The notes below the pieces were generated by a model, which saw only the letters and a program-made list of their open reading frames with translations, did no database searches and was not told the origin of the DNA. The position numbers and the translations under genes were made by a program. Shown here in pieces: positions 8,896 to 17,740 of a DNA stretch of 57,565 bases (the first letter of the stretch is position 1; each line of letters begins with the position of its first letter). This stretch comes from Actinomadura bangladeshensis (GTDB lineage Bacteria; Actinomycetota; Actinomycetes; Streptosporangiales; Streptosporangiaceae): positions 1 through 57,565 of the forward strand of contig NZ_SMJW01000015.1 in the NCBI RefSeq assembly GCF_004348335.1, written 5' to 3'.

Positions 8896-9504
8896 TTAGC
8901 GGCTGTCGTCGATCACCGCGCGGAGGGCGGTGAAGGCCTCGGTGTACTTCTCCGCCGGTGATCGTGCGGCGCCCTCGTCCAGCCAGCGTTCGGTGGCCAG
9001 GCGCACGGCGCACAGGACGATGCCGGCCACGAGACGGGGAGCGAGGGAGCGGCCGCCCGGGGCGATGCCGGCGCAGCGCGCTTCGAGAGCGGCGGCCAGG
9101 GCGTTCTCCCAGGAGACCAGTTCGGCGTCGGCGTGGGCCCGTGCCGTGCGGGTCTCGGCGCGGATGCGGGCTTCGAGCCGGGTCATCTCCCGGTAGCGGC
9201 GCCAGTTGGCGGTGATGTCGACGAACGCGTTGCACAGGGCGGTGAAGGCGTCCTCGTGTTCCGGGCGCGCGTCCAAGGCGGCCAGCACCGCGTCCAGGCG
9301 GCCGTAGTGCAGGCCGATGACGAAGCAGCTCTCCTTGGAGTCGAAGTAGCGGAAGAACGTGGAGCGGCTGATCTCGGCGCGCTCGCAGATGTCCTCGACG
9401 CGGACCGCCTGCATGCCGCGCTCGGCGACGAGTTTCACCGCGGCCTGCGCGGTCGCGGTGTACATGCGCTGCTTCTTGCGCTCCCGCAGACCCGGCTCGT
9501 TCAT
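8896..9504 (-). CDS. TetR family transcriptional regulator
   Basis: This 202-aa repressor has a classical N-terminal TetR helix-turn-helix at residues 10-60 (AVRVEDICERAEISRSTFFRYFDSKE) and an all-helical ligand-binding C-terminus. The start at 9504 (MNEPG) is used; 9513 (MHPMNEPG) is equally possible and neither has a clear ribosome binding site. It is divergent from an SDR/enoyl-CoA hydratase pair, and an imperfect palindrome lies directly before its start. It probably controls itself and that pair. The ligand is unknown; an acyl-CoA or steroid-like molecule would fit the neighbours. Confidence 0.9.
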   Translation of the reverse strand: MNEPGLRERKKQRMYTATAQAAVKLVAERGMQAVRVEDICERAEISRSTFFRYFDSKESCFVIGLHYGRLDAVLAALDARPEHEDAFTALCNAFVDITANWRRYREMTRLEARIRAETRTARAHADAELVSWENALAAALEARCAGIAPGGRSLAPRLVAGIVLCAVRLATERWLDEGAARSPAEKYTEAFTALRAVIDDSR

Positions 9505-9515
9505 AGGATGCATAT

Positions 9516-9530
9516 TGACACTCTGTCTCA
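9516..9530. promoter_or_regulatory. Putative TetR operator between regulator and SDR
   Basis: TGACACTCTGTCTCA is an imperfect dyad: arms TGACAC and GTCTCA match at 5 of 6 positions around a 3-bp centre. It lies 3-12 bp upstream of the TetR start in the divergent region. TTGACA at 9515-9520 also resembles a -35 element for the plus-strand SDR, so binding there could block both directions. Confidence 0.4.
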
Positions 9531-9660
9531 GTTGATGCAAAGTCTCCGCAGGCGCCCGGTCATCGGTCGCCGGGGGAGTCGGGAGAGAGGGCGTCGGTGT
9601 TGCTCGATCAACGGTGTTCCAGGTCGGAGTGCGGAACTCCGCTCTCACTGGACGGTCCGC

Positions 9661-10431
9661 ATGGACGCTGAACGCCTGCGCACACTCTTCGATCTGTCCG
9701 GACGGGTGGCGGTCGTGACCGGCGGCACGCGGGGCATCGGACGGGCGATCGCCGAGGGGTTCGCCGCCGCCGGGGCGAGCGTCGTGGTGGCCAGCCGCAA
9801 ACCCGAGGCCTGCGCCGAGACCGAGGCGCACCTGACGGCGATGGGCGGATCGGCGCTCGGCGTCCCCGCCCATCTGGGCGACCTGGACGCGCTGGACGCC
9901 CTGGTCACGCGCACCGTCGACACCTTCGGACGGCTCGATGTCCTGGTCAACAACGCCGCCAACCCCCTGGCGCTGCCGCTGGGGGACATCACCCCCGAGG
10001 CGTTCGCCAAGTCGCAGGAGGTCAACGTCCGCGGGCCGGTGTTCCTGGTGCAGCGGGCGCTCGACCACCTCACCGGTAGCCCGTGCGCGTCGGTCGTCAA
10101 CGTCGTGTCCGCCGGGGCCTTCCTGTTCTCCCCGTACGTGTCGATGTACGCAGCGGCCAAGGCCGCCATGATGGCCTACACCCGTTCCATGGCCGCCGAG
10201 TTCGCCCCGCGCGGCATCCGGGTCAACGCCCTCGCGCCGGGCACCGTCGACACCGACATGGTCCGCAACAACCCGCCCGAGTTCCAGAAGGCCATGGAGC
10301 AGGCCGCCTTGCAGCAGCGCATGGCCCACCCGGACGAGATGGTCGGACCCGCGCTGTTCCTGGCCTCCGACGCGTCGAGCTTCGTCACCGGCCAGGTCCT
10401 CATCGCCGACGGGGGCCTCGTCCCGCGCTGA
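9661..10431 (+). CDS. Short-chain dehydrogenase/reductase
   Basis: This 256-aa classical SDR has the cofactor motif TGGTRGIG (residues 20-27), NNAA (97-100), a serine at 150 and the catalytic YAAAK (Tyr163, Lys167). It ends with the usual IADGGLVPR. R46 after the second strand (VVVASRKPEA) favours NADP(H). It would oxidise a hydroxyl or reduce a ketone on an unknown substrate. The enoyl-CoA hydratase follows 85 bp downstream, and the divergent TetR gene probably regulates both. A role in acyl-CoA or steroid side-chain oxidation is inferred from context only. The ATG at 9661 lacks a good ribosome binding site. Confidence 0.92.
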   Translation: MDAERLRTLFDLSGRVAVVTGGTRGIGRAIAEGFAAAGASVVVASRKPEACAETEAHLTAMGGSALGVPAHLGDLDALDALVTRTVDTFGRLDVLVNNAANPLALPLGDITPEAFAKSQEVNVRGPVFLVQRALDHLTGSPCASVVNVVSAGAFLFSPYVSMYAAAKAAMMAYTRSMAAEFAPRGIRVNALAPGTVDTDMVRNNPPEFQKAMEQAALQQRMAHPDEMVGPALFLASDASSFVTGQVLIADGGLVPR

Positions 10432-10516
10432 GCACCGTCCACGGGCCCGGTGTCATGCCGCGGGCTCCCGGACGGTCCACGACGGCGAAGCCGACTCCAC
10501 GAGCTAAGGAATCCCC

Positions 10517-11389
10517 ATGCTGACCGACAGCAGCGCCTACCTGCGCGACACGCCCGCCACCGGCCGGACGGTGCGCGTGGAGGAGCCCGCGCCGGGCGTC
10601 CGCCTCCTCACGCTCGACCGGGAGCACCGGCTCAACGCCATGTCCGGCGAGCTGATCAAGGACCTGCACGCCGCGCTCGACGGCATCGCCGTGGACGAGG
10701 GCTGCCGCGCCGTCGTCCTCACCGGGGCGGGACGGGCGTTCTGCGCGGGCCTCGACCTGCACGAGCCCCCGGCCCGCGATGCCGCTCCGCCGGCGGCGGA
10801 GGAGGACGCGGCACGGCGCCGCAGCCCCCAGGCGGCCATGCACGTCCAGCAGGCCATCGCCTCACTCGTCCCGAAGCTGCGCAACCTGCCGCAGCCGGTC
10901 ATCGCCGCCGTCAACGGACCGGCCGCCGGCGGCGGCTTCGCCCTGGCACTGGCCGCCGACATCCGGATCGCCGCCGCGTCCGCCCGGTTCAACGCGGCCT
11001 TCGTGAAGATCGGCCTGTCCGGCTGCGACATCGGCGTCAGCTGGCTGCTGCCCCGCCTGATCGGCGCCGGGCCCTCCCACGAACTCCTGCTCACGGGCCG
11101 CTTCGTGGACGCCGCCGAAGCCCTGCGGATCGGCCTGGTCAGCCGCGTCACCGAGGACGGCGCGGTGGTCGGAGCGGCCCTGGAGACCGCGGCGCTCATC
11201 TGCGCCAACAGCCCCATGGGCGTGTGGATGACCAAGGAGGTCGCCTGGAGCCAGCTGGAGGTCGGCAGCCTCCAGGCCGGCATCGACCTGGAGAACCGCA
11301 CCCAGATCATGACCTCCTACACCCGCGACCAGACCGAGCAGATCACGTCCTTCCTGGAGCGCCGTCCGCCGGAGTACACCAACTCCTGA
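10517..11389 (+). CDS. Enoyl-CoA hydratase/isomerase family protein
   Basis: This 290-aa crotonase-fold protein has the two oxyanion-hole segments GRAFCAGLDL and NGPAAGGGFALALAADIRIA. The usual catalytic glutamate segment is replaced by AAFVKIGLSGCDIGVSWLLPRL, so the two-glutamate hydratase arrangement is not obvious and a different crotonase chemistry is possible. There is a 25-residue hydrophilic insertion after LDLHEPP. AAGGAATCCCC precedes the ATG. It follows the SDR gene on the same strand and is probably cotranscribed. A beta-oxidation-like role is inferred. Confidence 0.9.
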   Translation: MLTDSSAYLRDTPATGRTVRVEEPAPGVRLLTLDREHRLNAMSGELIKDLHAALDGIAVDEGCRAVVLTGAGRAFCAGLDLHEPPARDAAPPAAEEDAARRRSPQAAMHVQQAIASLVPKLRNLPQPVIAAVNGPAAGGGFALALAADIRIAAASARFNAAFVKIGLSGCDIGVSWLLPRLIGAGPSHELLLTGRFVDAAEALRIGLVSRVTEDGAVVGAALETAALICANSPMGVWMTKEVAWSQLEVGSLQAGIDLENRTQIMTSYTRDQTEQITSFLERRPPEYTNS

Positions 11390-11549
11390 CCGCCGTGCAC
11401 GACTCGGCCCGAAGGGACCGGGCGTCGATGCGGACCCGGCCCCGAGTTCATCTCCTCGCCACTGGAAGAGCTGGTTCTCGGTGTAGAGCCCCGCACTCGG
11501 CGATGCCGTGCGCCTCCAGGGACCGGAGGAGAGCGATGCGCCACAGGGG

Positions 11550-11592
11550 TGAGCCGATCTCGCCGCCTGAGTGGGCGGGCGAGATCGGCTCA
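11550..11592. terminator. Long perfect hairpin between convergent genes
   Basis: TGAGCCGATCTCGCC (11550-11564) and GGCGAGATCGGCTCA (11578-11592) form a perfect 15-bp stem with a 13-nt loop. It lies 8 bp past the aldehyde dehydrogenase stop codon and about 160 bp past the enoyl-CoA hydratase stop, so it can end transcription from both sides. There is no T-run, as is common in actinomycetes. Confidence 0.65.
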
Positions 11593-11600
11593 GGTGCAGG

Positions 11601-13025
11601 TCAGGCGTTGTGGCCCATGATGGCCTTGGTCTCCAGGAATTCCTCGAAGCCGAACTCGCCCCATTCGCGGCCGTTGCCGGACTGGCGGTAGCCGCCGAAC
11701 GGGGCGTTGAAGTCGGGGCCGGCGCCGTTGAGGTGGACGTTGCCGGTGCGGATGCGGCGGGCCATCGCGCGGGCGCGGTCGGCGTCGCCGGAGATGTAGC
11801 CGGACAGGCCGTAGAGGGTGTCGTTGGCGATGCGCACCGCGTCGTCGTCGTCCTCGTAGCCGATCAGGACCAGCACCGGTCCGAAGATCTCCTCGCGCGC
11901 GATCGTCATGTCGTTGGTGACGTGGGAGAAGACCGTCGGGCGCACGTAGTACCCCGTCTCCAGGCCCTCGGGCTTGCCGGGACCGCCGACCTCGACCTTG
12001 GCGCCCTCGCCGATGCCCTTCTCGATGAGCTGCTGGATCCGGCCGTACTGGGTGGCCGAGACCACGGGGCCGATCGCGGTGGTCTCGGCGCGCGGGTCGC
12101 CGACCGCGACGTTCCGGGCCGCCTCGGCGGCGATCGCGGCGGCCTCGTCCATGCGGGCGGCCGGGACGAGCATCCGCGTCGGGGCGTTGCAGGACTGCCC
12201 GGAGTTCGTGCACAGGCCCGCCACGTCCCGGGCGATGGCCGCCGGGAGGTCGGCGTCGTCCAGGATGATGTTGGCGGACTTGCCGCCGAGTTCCTGGGCG
12301 ACGCGCTTGACAGTCGGGGCGGCCGAGCGGGCGACCTCGATGCCGGCGCGGGTGGAGCCGGTGAACGACACCATGTCGACGTCCGGATGCGCCGACAGCG
12401 GCGCGCCGACGCCGAGACCGTCGCCGTTGACGAGGTTGAAGACGCCCGCGGGCACTCCCGCCTCGTCCAGGATCTCGGCGAACAGGACGGCGTTCAGCGG
12501 CGCGACCTCCGACGGTTTGAGCACCATCGTGCAGCCCGCGGCGAGGGCCGGCGCGACCTTGCAGGCGATCTGGTTGAGGGGCCAGTTCCACGGGGTGATG
12601 AGCCCGCAGACGCCCGCCGGCTCCCGGACGATCGTGGTGGAGCCCAGCTGCCGCTCGAACTCGTAGCCGGCCAGCACGTTGCGGACGGTGGCGAAGTGCC
12701 CGAGGCCCGCGGGCGCCTGCGCCGCCCGGGCCAGGGACAGCGGCGCGCCCATCTCCTGGCTGATGATGTCGGCGAGCTCCTCCATCCGCCGGCCGTACAC
12801 GGCGATGATGGCGTCGAGCAGGTCGAGGCGTTCCTGCCTGCCGGTCAGCGAGTACGACTCGAACGCGTCCTTGGCGGCGGCGACGGCGGCGTCCACGTCG
12901 TCCGGGCCGCCCATGGCGATGGACGTGATCGGCTGCTCTGTGGCGGGGTTGACGACCTCGATCGTCGTGTCGCCGCGCGGTGCGACCCACCGGCCGCCGA
13001 TGTAGAACTGCTGGACGTGGTCCAC
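11601..13025 (-). CDS. Aldehyde dehydrogenase (NAD(P)-dependent)
   Basis: This 474-aa ALDH has every catalytic element: Asn147 in TPWNWP, Glu245 in ELGGKS, Cys279 in NSGQSCNAPTR, and FTGSTRAG in the cofactor domain. The GTG at 13025 is chosen because AGGGAGG stands 8 bp upstream and the resulting length fits the family; upstream in-frame sequence has no homologous look. It would oxidise an aldehyde to an acid. Its promoter region contains CTAGTAGAACCCCGTTCGG, a half-match to the KstR-type operator seen later in the window but with one extra spacer base. It converges on the SDR/enoyl-CoA hydratase pair. Confidence 0.93.
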   Translation of the reverse strand: MDHVQQFYIGGRWVAPRGDTTIEVVNPATEQPITSIAMGGPDDVDAAVAAAKDAFESYSLTGRQERLDLLDAIIAVYGRRMEELADIISQEMGAPLSLARAAQAPAGLGHFATVRNVLAGYEFERQLGSTTIVREPAGVCGLITPWNWPLNQIACKVAPALAAGCTMVLKPSEVAPLNAVLFAEILDEAGVPAGVFNLVNGDGLGVGAPLSAHPDVDMVSFTGSTRAGIEVARSAAPTVKRVAQELGGKSANIILDDADLPAAIARDVAGLCTNSGQSCNAPTRMLVPAARMDEAAAIAAEAARNVAVGDPRAETTAIGPVVSATQYGRIQQLIEKGIGEGAKVEVGGPGKPEGLETGYYVRPTVFSHVTNDMTIAREEIFGPVLVLIGYEDDDDAVRIANDTLYGLSGYISGDADRARAMARRIRTGNVHLNGAGPDFNAPFGGYRQSGNGREWGEFGFEEFLETKAIMGHNA

Positions 13026-13300
13026 CGATACCCTCCCTGCGGGCGCGGCGCGCCCGAGGCCGCCGACGACCGAATCCGAACGGGGTTCTACTAGCTCCCG
13101 GGGCCTCAGCATAGGCCGCCCGCCGCAGGGAAGACCATGGCGAGCGCGGACTTTCCGATCCGGGGCCGCGAACCCGCCGGGCCCGATCCCGTGGTCGCGC
13201 TTCGGGACCGTCCCCTTCTGAACCCTCCACGCCGATCACCGACCGGCTGCGGCGGGCCCCCCGGCGGGTTCGGCAACGGTGCGCGGGGAAGGGGACGCCC

Positions 13301-14281
13301 GTGGGAGTGGTCGGTCGCGTGGACGCCTATCAGAGGCGGCATGGCTGGGCGGGGCTGCCGCTCGCGGTGGTGTACAAGTTCGTGGACGACCAGGGCGCTT
13401 ATCTCACCGCGATGATCACCTACTACGGGTTCGTGTCGCTGTTCCCGCTGCTGCTGTTGCTGGTGACCGGGCTGGGTTTCGCGTTGCAGGGCAGCCCCGG
13501 GCTGCAGGCGCGCGTCCTGGATTCCGCGCTTGCGCAGTTCCCCGTCATCGGGGACCAGATCGGCGCGAACATCCATTCGCTCCACGGCAACGTCCTGGCG
13601 CTGGTGGCGGGTGTCGTGGGAAGTCTGTACGGCGGGCTGGGCGTCGTGCAGGCCGCCCAGAACGCTCTGAACAAGGTGTGGGGGGTGCCGCGCAACTCCA
13701 GGCCGAACCCGGTGGCGTCCCGAGTGCGCAGCTTGGCGCTCCTGGCCATCGGCGGCGGGGTCCTCCTGGCGACGACGCTGCTGTCGGCGGTGACCGCCTA
13801 CGCCGGTGTCCTCGGCGTTGCCGTGCGGTCGGGGGCCGTCGTGTTCGCGGTCGCCGTCAACACCGTTCTGTTCATGGTGGTGTACCGGGTGCTCAACGCC
13901 CGGCCCCTGACGCTCGCCCAGGTCCGGACGGGGGCGATCGCGGCCGCGCTGGTCTGGCAGGTCCTGCAGTGGGCCGGCACCTTCCTGCTCGGACACATGC
14001 TCAAGGACGCCACCGCCACCTACGGCATGTTCGGCATCGTGCTCGGCCTGCTGACGTGGATTTATCTGGGCGCGGTCACGTTCGTGGCCGGCGCGGAGAT
14101 CAACGTCGTCCGCGACCGGAGGCTGTGGCCGCGCAGCCTTCTGACGCCCTTCACCGACAACGTCGAGTTGACGGCGGCGGACCGGCGCGCCTACACGTCC
14201 TACGCCGAGACCGAGCGGCACAAGGGCTTCGAGAACGTCGACGTCGACTTCGACCCGCCTCCCCGCGACCGCTCGGAGTGA
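13301..14281 (+). CDS. YihY/BrkB family inner membrane protein
   Basis: This 326-aa protein has the YihY/virulence factor BrkB layout. Signatures near the N-terminus are YLTAMITYYGFVSLFPLLLLLVTG and a conserved N-x-V-W-G motif (NKVWGVPR). About six membrane segments follow (for example LLAIGGGVLLATTLLSAVTAY, FLLGHMLKDATATYGMFGIVLGLLTWIYL). The segment GAEINVVRDRRLWPRSL near the C-terminus is characteristic. The family was once mislabelled as RNase BN; its function is unknown. It is divergent from the ALDH gene, with no functional link visible. GTG codons at 13301 and 13307 are both possible starts. Confidence 0.9.
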   Translation: MGVVGRVDAYQRRHGWAGLPLAVVYKFVDDQGAYLTAMITYYGFVSLFPLLLLLVTGLGFALQGSPGLQARVLDSALAQFPVIGDQIGANIHSLHGNVLALVAGVVGSLYGGLGVVQAAQNALNKVWGVPRNSRPNPVASRVRSLALLAIGGGVLLATTLLSAVTAYAGVLGVAVRSGAVVFAVAVNTVLFMVVYRVLNARPLTLAQVRTGAIAAALVWQVLQWAGTFLLGHMLKDATATYGMFGIVLGLLTWIYLGAVTFVAGAEINVVRDRRLWPRSLLTPFTDNVELTAADRRAYTSYAETERHKGFENVDVDFDPPPRDRSE

Positions 14282-14310
14282 CCTCTCCGCCGGTCTGACC
14301 GCCGGGGTCG

Positions 14311-15246
14311 TCAGGGCCAGGCCCGTTCGGTGCGGCGCCAGCGCTGCGGCGTGATGCCGTAGCGGTTGCGGAACCGGCGGACGAGGTAGGTCGCGTCGCG
14401 CAGGCCGGTTCGGGCGGCGACGGCGTCGAGCGGCAGGTCGGTCTCGCGCAGCATGCGCCGGACCTCGATCATGCGCCGTTCGGTGATCCATTCGAGCAGA
14501 GGGCGTCCGGTGCGCTTGCGGAGGACGGTCGTGAGGTGCCCGGGGGTGTAGCCGAGCGCGCGGGCGACGTCCGCGGCGGAGACCGGGTCGCGGAACGTGC
14601 CCTCGATCTCGGCGAAGACCTGCTCGACGAGCGGGTCCGGCGCCGCCGGGGCGGACGGGGCCAGCCGCGCGGACGCGACCAGGAGCCGGGTGAGCGTGGC
14701 GGCGACGGCCTCCCGGGCCCCGAGGCGGCCCGGGTCGGTGAGTTCCCCGGCCAGGTCCGCCAGCCACGCGGACCAGGTGTCCCGGGCGGCGCCGGCGACC
14801 CGGCCGCGGCCCGTGGCGGGGGTGAACAGGGCGAGGAGGGGGTGGTGCATCCAGGTCAGCGGGGACACCGAGGCGAGGGCGGGGACGGCGTCCGGCGTGA
14901 ACGCGACCGACCAGGAGTCGCAGCGGGCCAGTTCGGTGACGGTCGTGACGCCGATGACCTGACCGGGCGACAGGGCGTGGACGTCGCCGGAGCGCAGCGG
15001 CCGCTCGGCGCCGTCGATGGTGACCGAGCCCGTGCCCTCCTCGATGTAGACCAGGACGAGGAAGTCGTGGGCGTGCCGGTGGTTCGGCGGGAGCGCGGAG
15101 TGGGCGGTCGCGGTGTCGAACCGGGTCACCGAGACGGCGGGCGCGCCGGGGCGCTGCTGGTAGCGGTAGACGGGCGTCCCGTCGAGCCGCACCGTGCGCA
15201 GCCTCGACCCGGACCCCGGCGGGGCACCGACCGAAGAATGTCCCAT
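14311..15246 (-). CDS. AraC family transcriptional regulator
   Basis: This 311-aa regulator has an N-terminal cupin (about residues 35-120; HRHAHDFLVLVYIEEGTGSVTIDG) for ligand sensing. Two C-terminal helix-turn-helix motifs follow (VSAADVARALGYTPGHLTTVLRKRTGR and LPLDAVAARTGLRDATYLVRRFRNRYG). The ATG at 15246 (MGHSSVG) gives the usual family length. It is divergent from a methyltransferase gene about 100 bp away, which is its most likely target. The inducer is unknown. Confidence 0.93.
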   Translation of the reverse strand: MGHSSVGAPPGSGSRLRTVRLDGTPVYRYQQRPGAPAVSVTRFDTATAHSALPPNHRHAHDFLVLVYIEEGTGSVTIDGAERPLRSGDVHALSPGQVIGVTTVTELARCDSWSVAFTPDAVPALASVSPLTWMHHPLLALFTPATGRGRVAGAARDTWSAWLADLAGELTDPGRLGAREAVAATLTRLLVASARLAPSAPAAPDPLVEQVFAEIEGTFRDPVSAADVARALGYTPGHLTTVLRKRTGRPLLEWITERRMIEVRRMLRETDLPLDAVAARTGLRDATYLVRRFRNRYGITPQRWRRTERAWP

Positions 15247-15350
15247 GACGCCCAACGTATGTCCTGCTCGGCGAACGCGGAATGTCCAAGACTGGCTGGT
15301 GACGACACCGACCGCGGGCAGACCCGCCACCGATCGCACAAGGGGTACCC

Positions 15351-16094
15351 ATGCCGGCTTCCACCCAGGTACGCATCCTCGACCAGCGGACTCCGGAGGA
15401 GCGGGACCGCCCGTTCCTGCCCGGAGCGGGCAAGACCTGGCTCCTGCCGTTCTACGACGCCTTCACCCGGGTGGGCGGCGTCCGCGCACTGCACGAGCGC
15501 GCGGTCGAACTCGCCGCCGTGCGGCCCGGCCAGACGGTGGCCGACGTCGGCTGCGGGACGGGCAACCTGTCGTTCGCCGTCCTCGCCGCCCAGCCGGGCG
15601 CGCGGGTGACCGGACTCGACCCCGACGGGGACGCCCTGCGCAGGGCCGCGCGGAAGGCCCGCCGCCGCGGCGTCGCCCTCACCCTCGTCCGCGGATACGC
15701 CGACCGTCTCCCCGCCCCGGACGCCTCGTTCGACCATGTGGTCTCGTCGCTGGCCCTGCACCACCTGGACGCGGGCGATCGGAGCGCCTTCGCGCGTGAG
15801 GCGTTGCGCGCCCTCCGTCCCGGAGGAACGATCACGATCGTCGACTTCGGCGGACCCTCGTCCGATGCCGAGGGCGACGGCCGTGAGGCACATGGCCACG
15901 GTCCGGCCCACGCCCTCCGGCACCTGCCCCGGCTCCGGCGCCCCCGGACGGCGCACGGTCCGGCCGGGGACGGCGATCGGGACCCCGGCATCGCCGCGCT
16001 GCTCACCGAGGCCGGATTCGGCGACGCCCGGGAGGTCGGGCACGCCGACCACAGGTTCGGGCGGATCACCTTCGTGCAGGCGACCCGCCCCTGA
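15351..16094 (+). CDS. Class I SAM-dependent methyltransferase
   Basis: This 247-aa Rossmann-fold methyltransferase has motif I VADVGCGTGNLSF and the acidic ribose-binding end of strand 2 (VTGLDPDGD). HVVSSLALHHL is motif IV and the post-motif is ALRPGGTITIVDFG. It resembles the UbiE/type 11 group, with arsenite- or quinone-type methyltransferases as alternatives; the substrate is not clear. A His/Arg-rich low-complexity stretch (EAHGHGPAHALRHLPRL) sits before the C-terminus. AAGGGG precedes the ATG. The divergent AraC gene is the probable regulator. Confidence 0.88.
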   Translation: MPASTQVRILDQRTPEERDRPFLPGAGKTWLLPFYDAFTRVGGVRALHERAVELAAVRPGQTVADVGCGTGNLSFAVLAAQPGARVTGLDPDGDALRRAARKARRRGVALTLVRGYADRLPAPDASFDHVVSSLALHHLDAGDRSAFAREALRALRPGGTITIVDFGGPSSDAEGDGREAHGHGPAHALRHLPRLRRPRTAHGPAGDGDRDPGIAALLTEAGFGDAREVGHADHRFGRITFVQATRP

Positions 16095-16123
16095 AACCCC
16101 GGTGGCCGTTCCCCGGCGGGGTT
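16095..16123. terminator. Hairpin after the methyltransferase gene
   Basis: AACCCCG (16095-16101) pairs with CGGGGTT (16117-16123), with a 15-nt loop, directly after the methyltransferase stop codon. The following gene is convergent. This is a short GC-rich stem and only a modest candidate. Confidence 0.35.
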
Positions 16124-16207
16124 GGGAAGTGCGGTCCTGACGCCGAACCGGCTGCTGCTCCCGCTCCCTGTGGAGAGCGGCCACGGCGGCCAAAGGCATA
16201 GTGGCCT

Positions 16208-16894
16208 CTATGCTGACGTCTGCTCCTGCGGGTCGATGCGCAGCCCCGCCGGCTCGATGAAGATCCCGTCGGCTTCGACGGTCACGCCGTCGGCATCGGC
16301 GATCGACGCGACGACGAACACCTTGCGCCCCTCTTCGCGGGCGATGCTCGCCTCCAGGCGGAGGGGCCCGAGGGGAGTGCCGCGCCGGTACCGCATGGTG
16401 AGCGTCCCCGTGAAGGTCGTCCGGCGCATCGCGGACGCCGTCACCCCCATGATGTGGTCGAGGAGCATCGCGGAGACCCCGCCGTGGACCAGGCCGGGAG
16501 GGCCCTCGTAGGCCGCGCCGAGGACCACGTCGGCATGGCATCCCGACGCGTCGTGCACGACCTCCAGGGGCGGTGCTATCGCGTTCGCCGCGCCCACCAC
16601 GGCGTTGCCCCAGTTCCAGGCCCGCATCTCGCCGTTGAACCTGACGCCGGCCGGGCCGGGCAGCTGGGAGGCCCGCAGCCGGTCGACGAGCCCGGCGAGG
16701 TCGTCGCGGATCCGGTGCACCTCGCCGTCGTCGACGGTCGTGCGGATCGCGGCGTCGACCAGCTCGCGGACGGTCCCGGCCAGCGACGCCAGCACCGCCT
16801 CCCGGCGGTCCACCTCGGGGGTGGGCGTGTCGTCGCGGACGAAGCCGCCGATGCTCAGCGCGGACACTTCGGGAAAGGGAGGGCGGCTCGTCAT
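16208..16894 (-). CDS. PaaI-like hotdog-fold thioesterase
   Basis: The 228-aa protein has a C-terminal hotdog domain (about residues 120-220) with PGLVHGGVSAMLLDHIMG, the conserved HGG segment of PaaI/4HBT acyl-CoA thioesterases. The N-terminal ~100 residues are helical and carry a long extension not typical of minimal PaaI proteins. It would hydrolyse an acyl-CoA or aryl-CoA. The ATG at 16894 is chosen from the MTSRPPFPEV start. It is divergent from a TetR gene, with a palindrome between them. Confidence 0.85.
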   Translation of the reverse strand: MTSRPPFPEVSALSIGGFVRDDTPTPEVDRREAVLASLAGTVRELVDAAIRTTVDDGEVHRIRDDLAGLVDRLRASQLPGPAGVRFNGEMRAWNWGNAVVGAANAIAPPLEVVHDASGCHADVVLGAAYEGPPGLVHGGVSAMLLDHIMGVTASAMRRTTFTGTLTMRYRRGTPLGPLRLEASIAREEGRKVFVVASIADADGVTVEADGIFIEPAGLRIDPQEQTSA

Positions 16895-16936
16895 GCGCCG
16901 ACCGTATACCGGAAGTGGCGGCGCGACCAAGCATGA

Positions 16937-16952
16937 CATAGAGATATCTATG
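16937..16952. promoter_or_regulatory. Palindromic operator between thioesterase and TetR genes
   Basis: CATAGAGATATCTATG has perfect 6-bp arms (CATAGA/TCTATG) around a 4-bp centre, in the 113-bp divergent region. It is the expected place for the TetR repressor to control both genes. A related but longer palindrome occurs at 57346-57365. Confidence 0.5.
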
Positions 16953-16995
16953 CTCGTTGTGGCCGGTATCGCCCTGCCCGGCGTCCCGCCCGATC

Positions 16996-17001
16996 TACAA
17001 T
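16996..17001 (+). promoter_or_regulatory. -10 element of a leaderless TetR transcript
   Basis: TACAAT ends 6 bp before the GTG start at 17008, and there is no ribosome binding site. This is the usual spacing for a leaderless actinobacterial mRNA. No good -35 was seen. Confidence 0.5.
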
Positions 17002-17007
17002 CGCCCC

Positions 17008-17697
17008 GTGACCGAGCCCTCGACCGAACCGGCCGCGGAGCCGAAGGGCGCGGCGGGCCCCGGCATCGCCGGCGCACCGCTCAACGCGCGGGGCGCCCGG
17101 CTCAACCGGCGCGGCCTGGAGACGCGCGCCCGCGTGATCGGGACGGCGATCGCCATGCTCGCCGACAGCGAGCACGGCGGCGAGGTCAGCGCCAACCTCA
17201 TCGCCAAGCGCGCCGGCGTCACCTGGGGCACGGTCCAGCACCAGTTCGGCGACGTCGACGGGCTGTGGGCCGCCGTCCTCGAAGAACTGGGGAACCGGGG
17301 CGACATGCTGCCGTGGAAGGAGATGGACGACGGGTCCGTCGCCGAGCGGATGAGCCGGATCGTCGACGCGCTCTGGTCGGGCCTCGACTCGCCCGCCGGC
17401 CGGGCGGTGGCGACGCTGCGCGGCCTGCTGCCCCGCAGCACCGCCGAGTTCGCCGAGACCCACCCCCGCACGGCCGAGCAGCTCGCCGTCTGGGACCGCC
17501 GGTGGCGGCGCGCCTACGCGCGGGCGTTCCGCGGGCTCGTCGTCGACGCCTACCGCCTGGAGCGCGTCCGCCACCTCCTCCCGGCCGCCGTCCGCGGCCT
17601 GTACCTGGAGCAGCGCCTGAGCACCTGGACCGACATCGACGAGGCCCGCGCCGTGCTGGCCGAGTCGATCGCCGGCTACCTCGAATCGCCGTCCTGA
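17008..17697 (+). CDS. TetR family transcriptional regulator
   Basis: This 229-aa protein has a disordered Pro/Ala/Glu-rich N-terminus of ~30 residues. A helix-turn-helix domain follows at about residues 35-85 (GGEVSANLIAKRAGVTWGTVQHQFGDVDGLWAAVLEELGNR). The recognition helix is less canonical than in most TetR proteins (WGTVQHQFG in place of TLYHYFK-like). The C-terminus is helical. The GTG at 17008 is supported by a -10 hexamer six bases upstream. It is divergent from the thioesterase, its probable target. Confidence 0.85.
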   Translation: MTEPSTEPAAEPKGAAGPGIAGAPLNARGARLNRRGLETRARVIGTAIAMLADSEHGGEVSANLIAKRAGVTWGTVQHQFGDVDGLWAAVLEELGNRGDMLPWKEMDDGSVAERMSRIVDALWSGLDSPAGRAVATLRGLLPRSTAEFAETHPRTAEQLAVWDRRWRRAYARAFRGLVVDAYRLERVRHLLPAAVRGLYLEQRLSTWTDIDEARAVLAESIAGYLESPS

Positions 17698-17740
17698 ACC
17701 TCCGGGAGGCGCCGCCGGCGTGCTGCCGGCGTCGGGGCGG

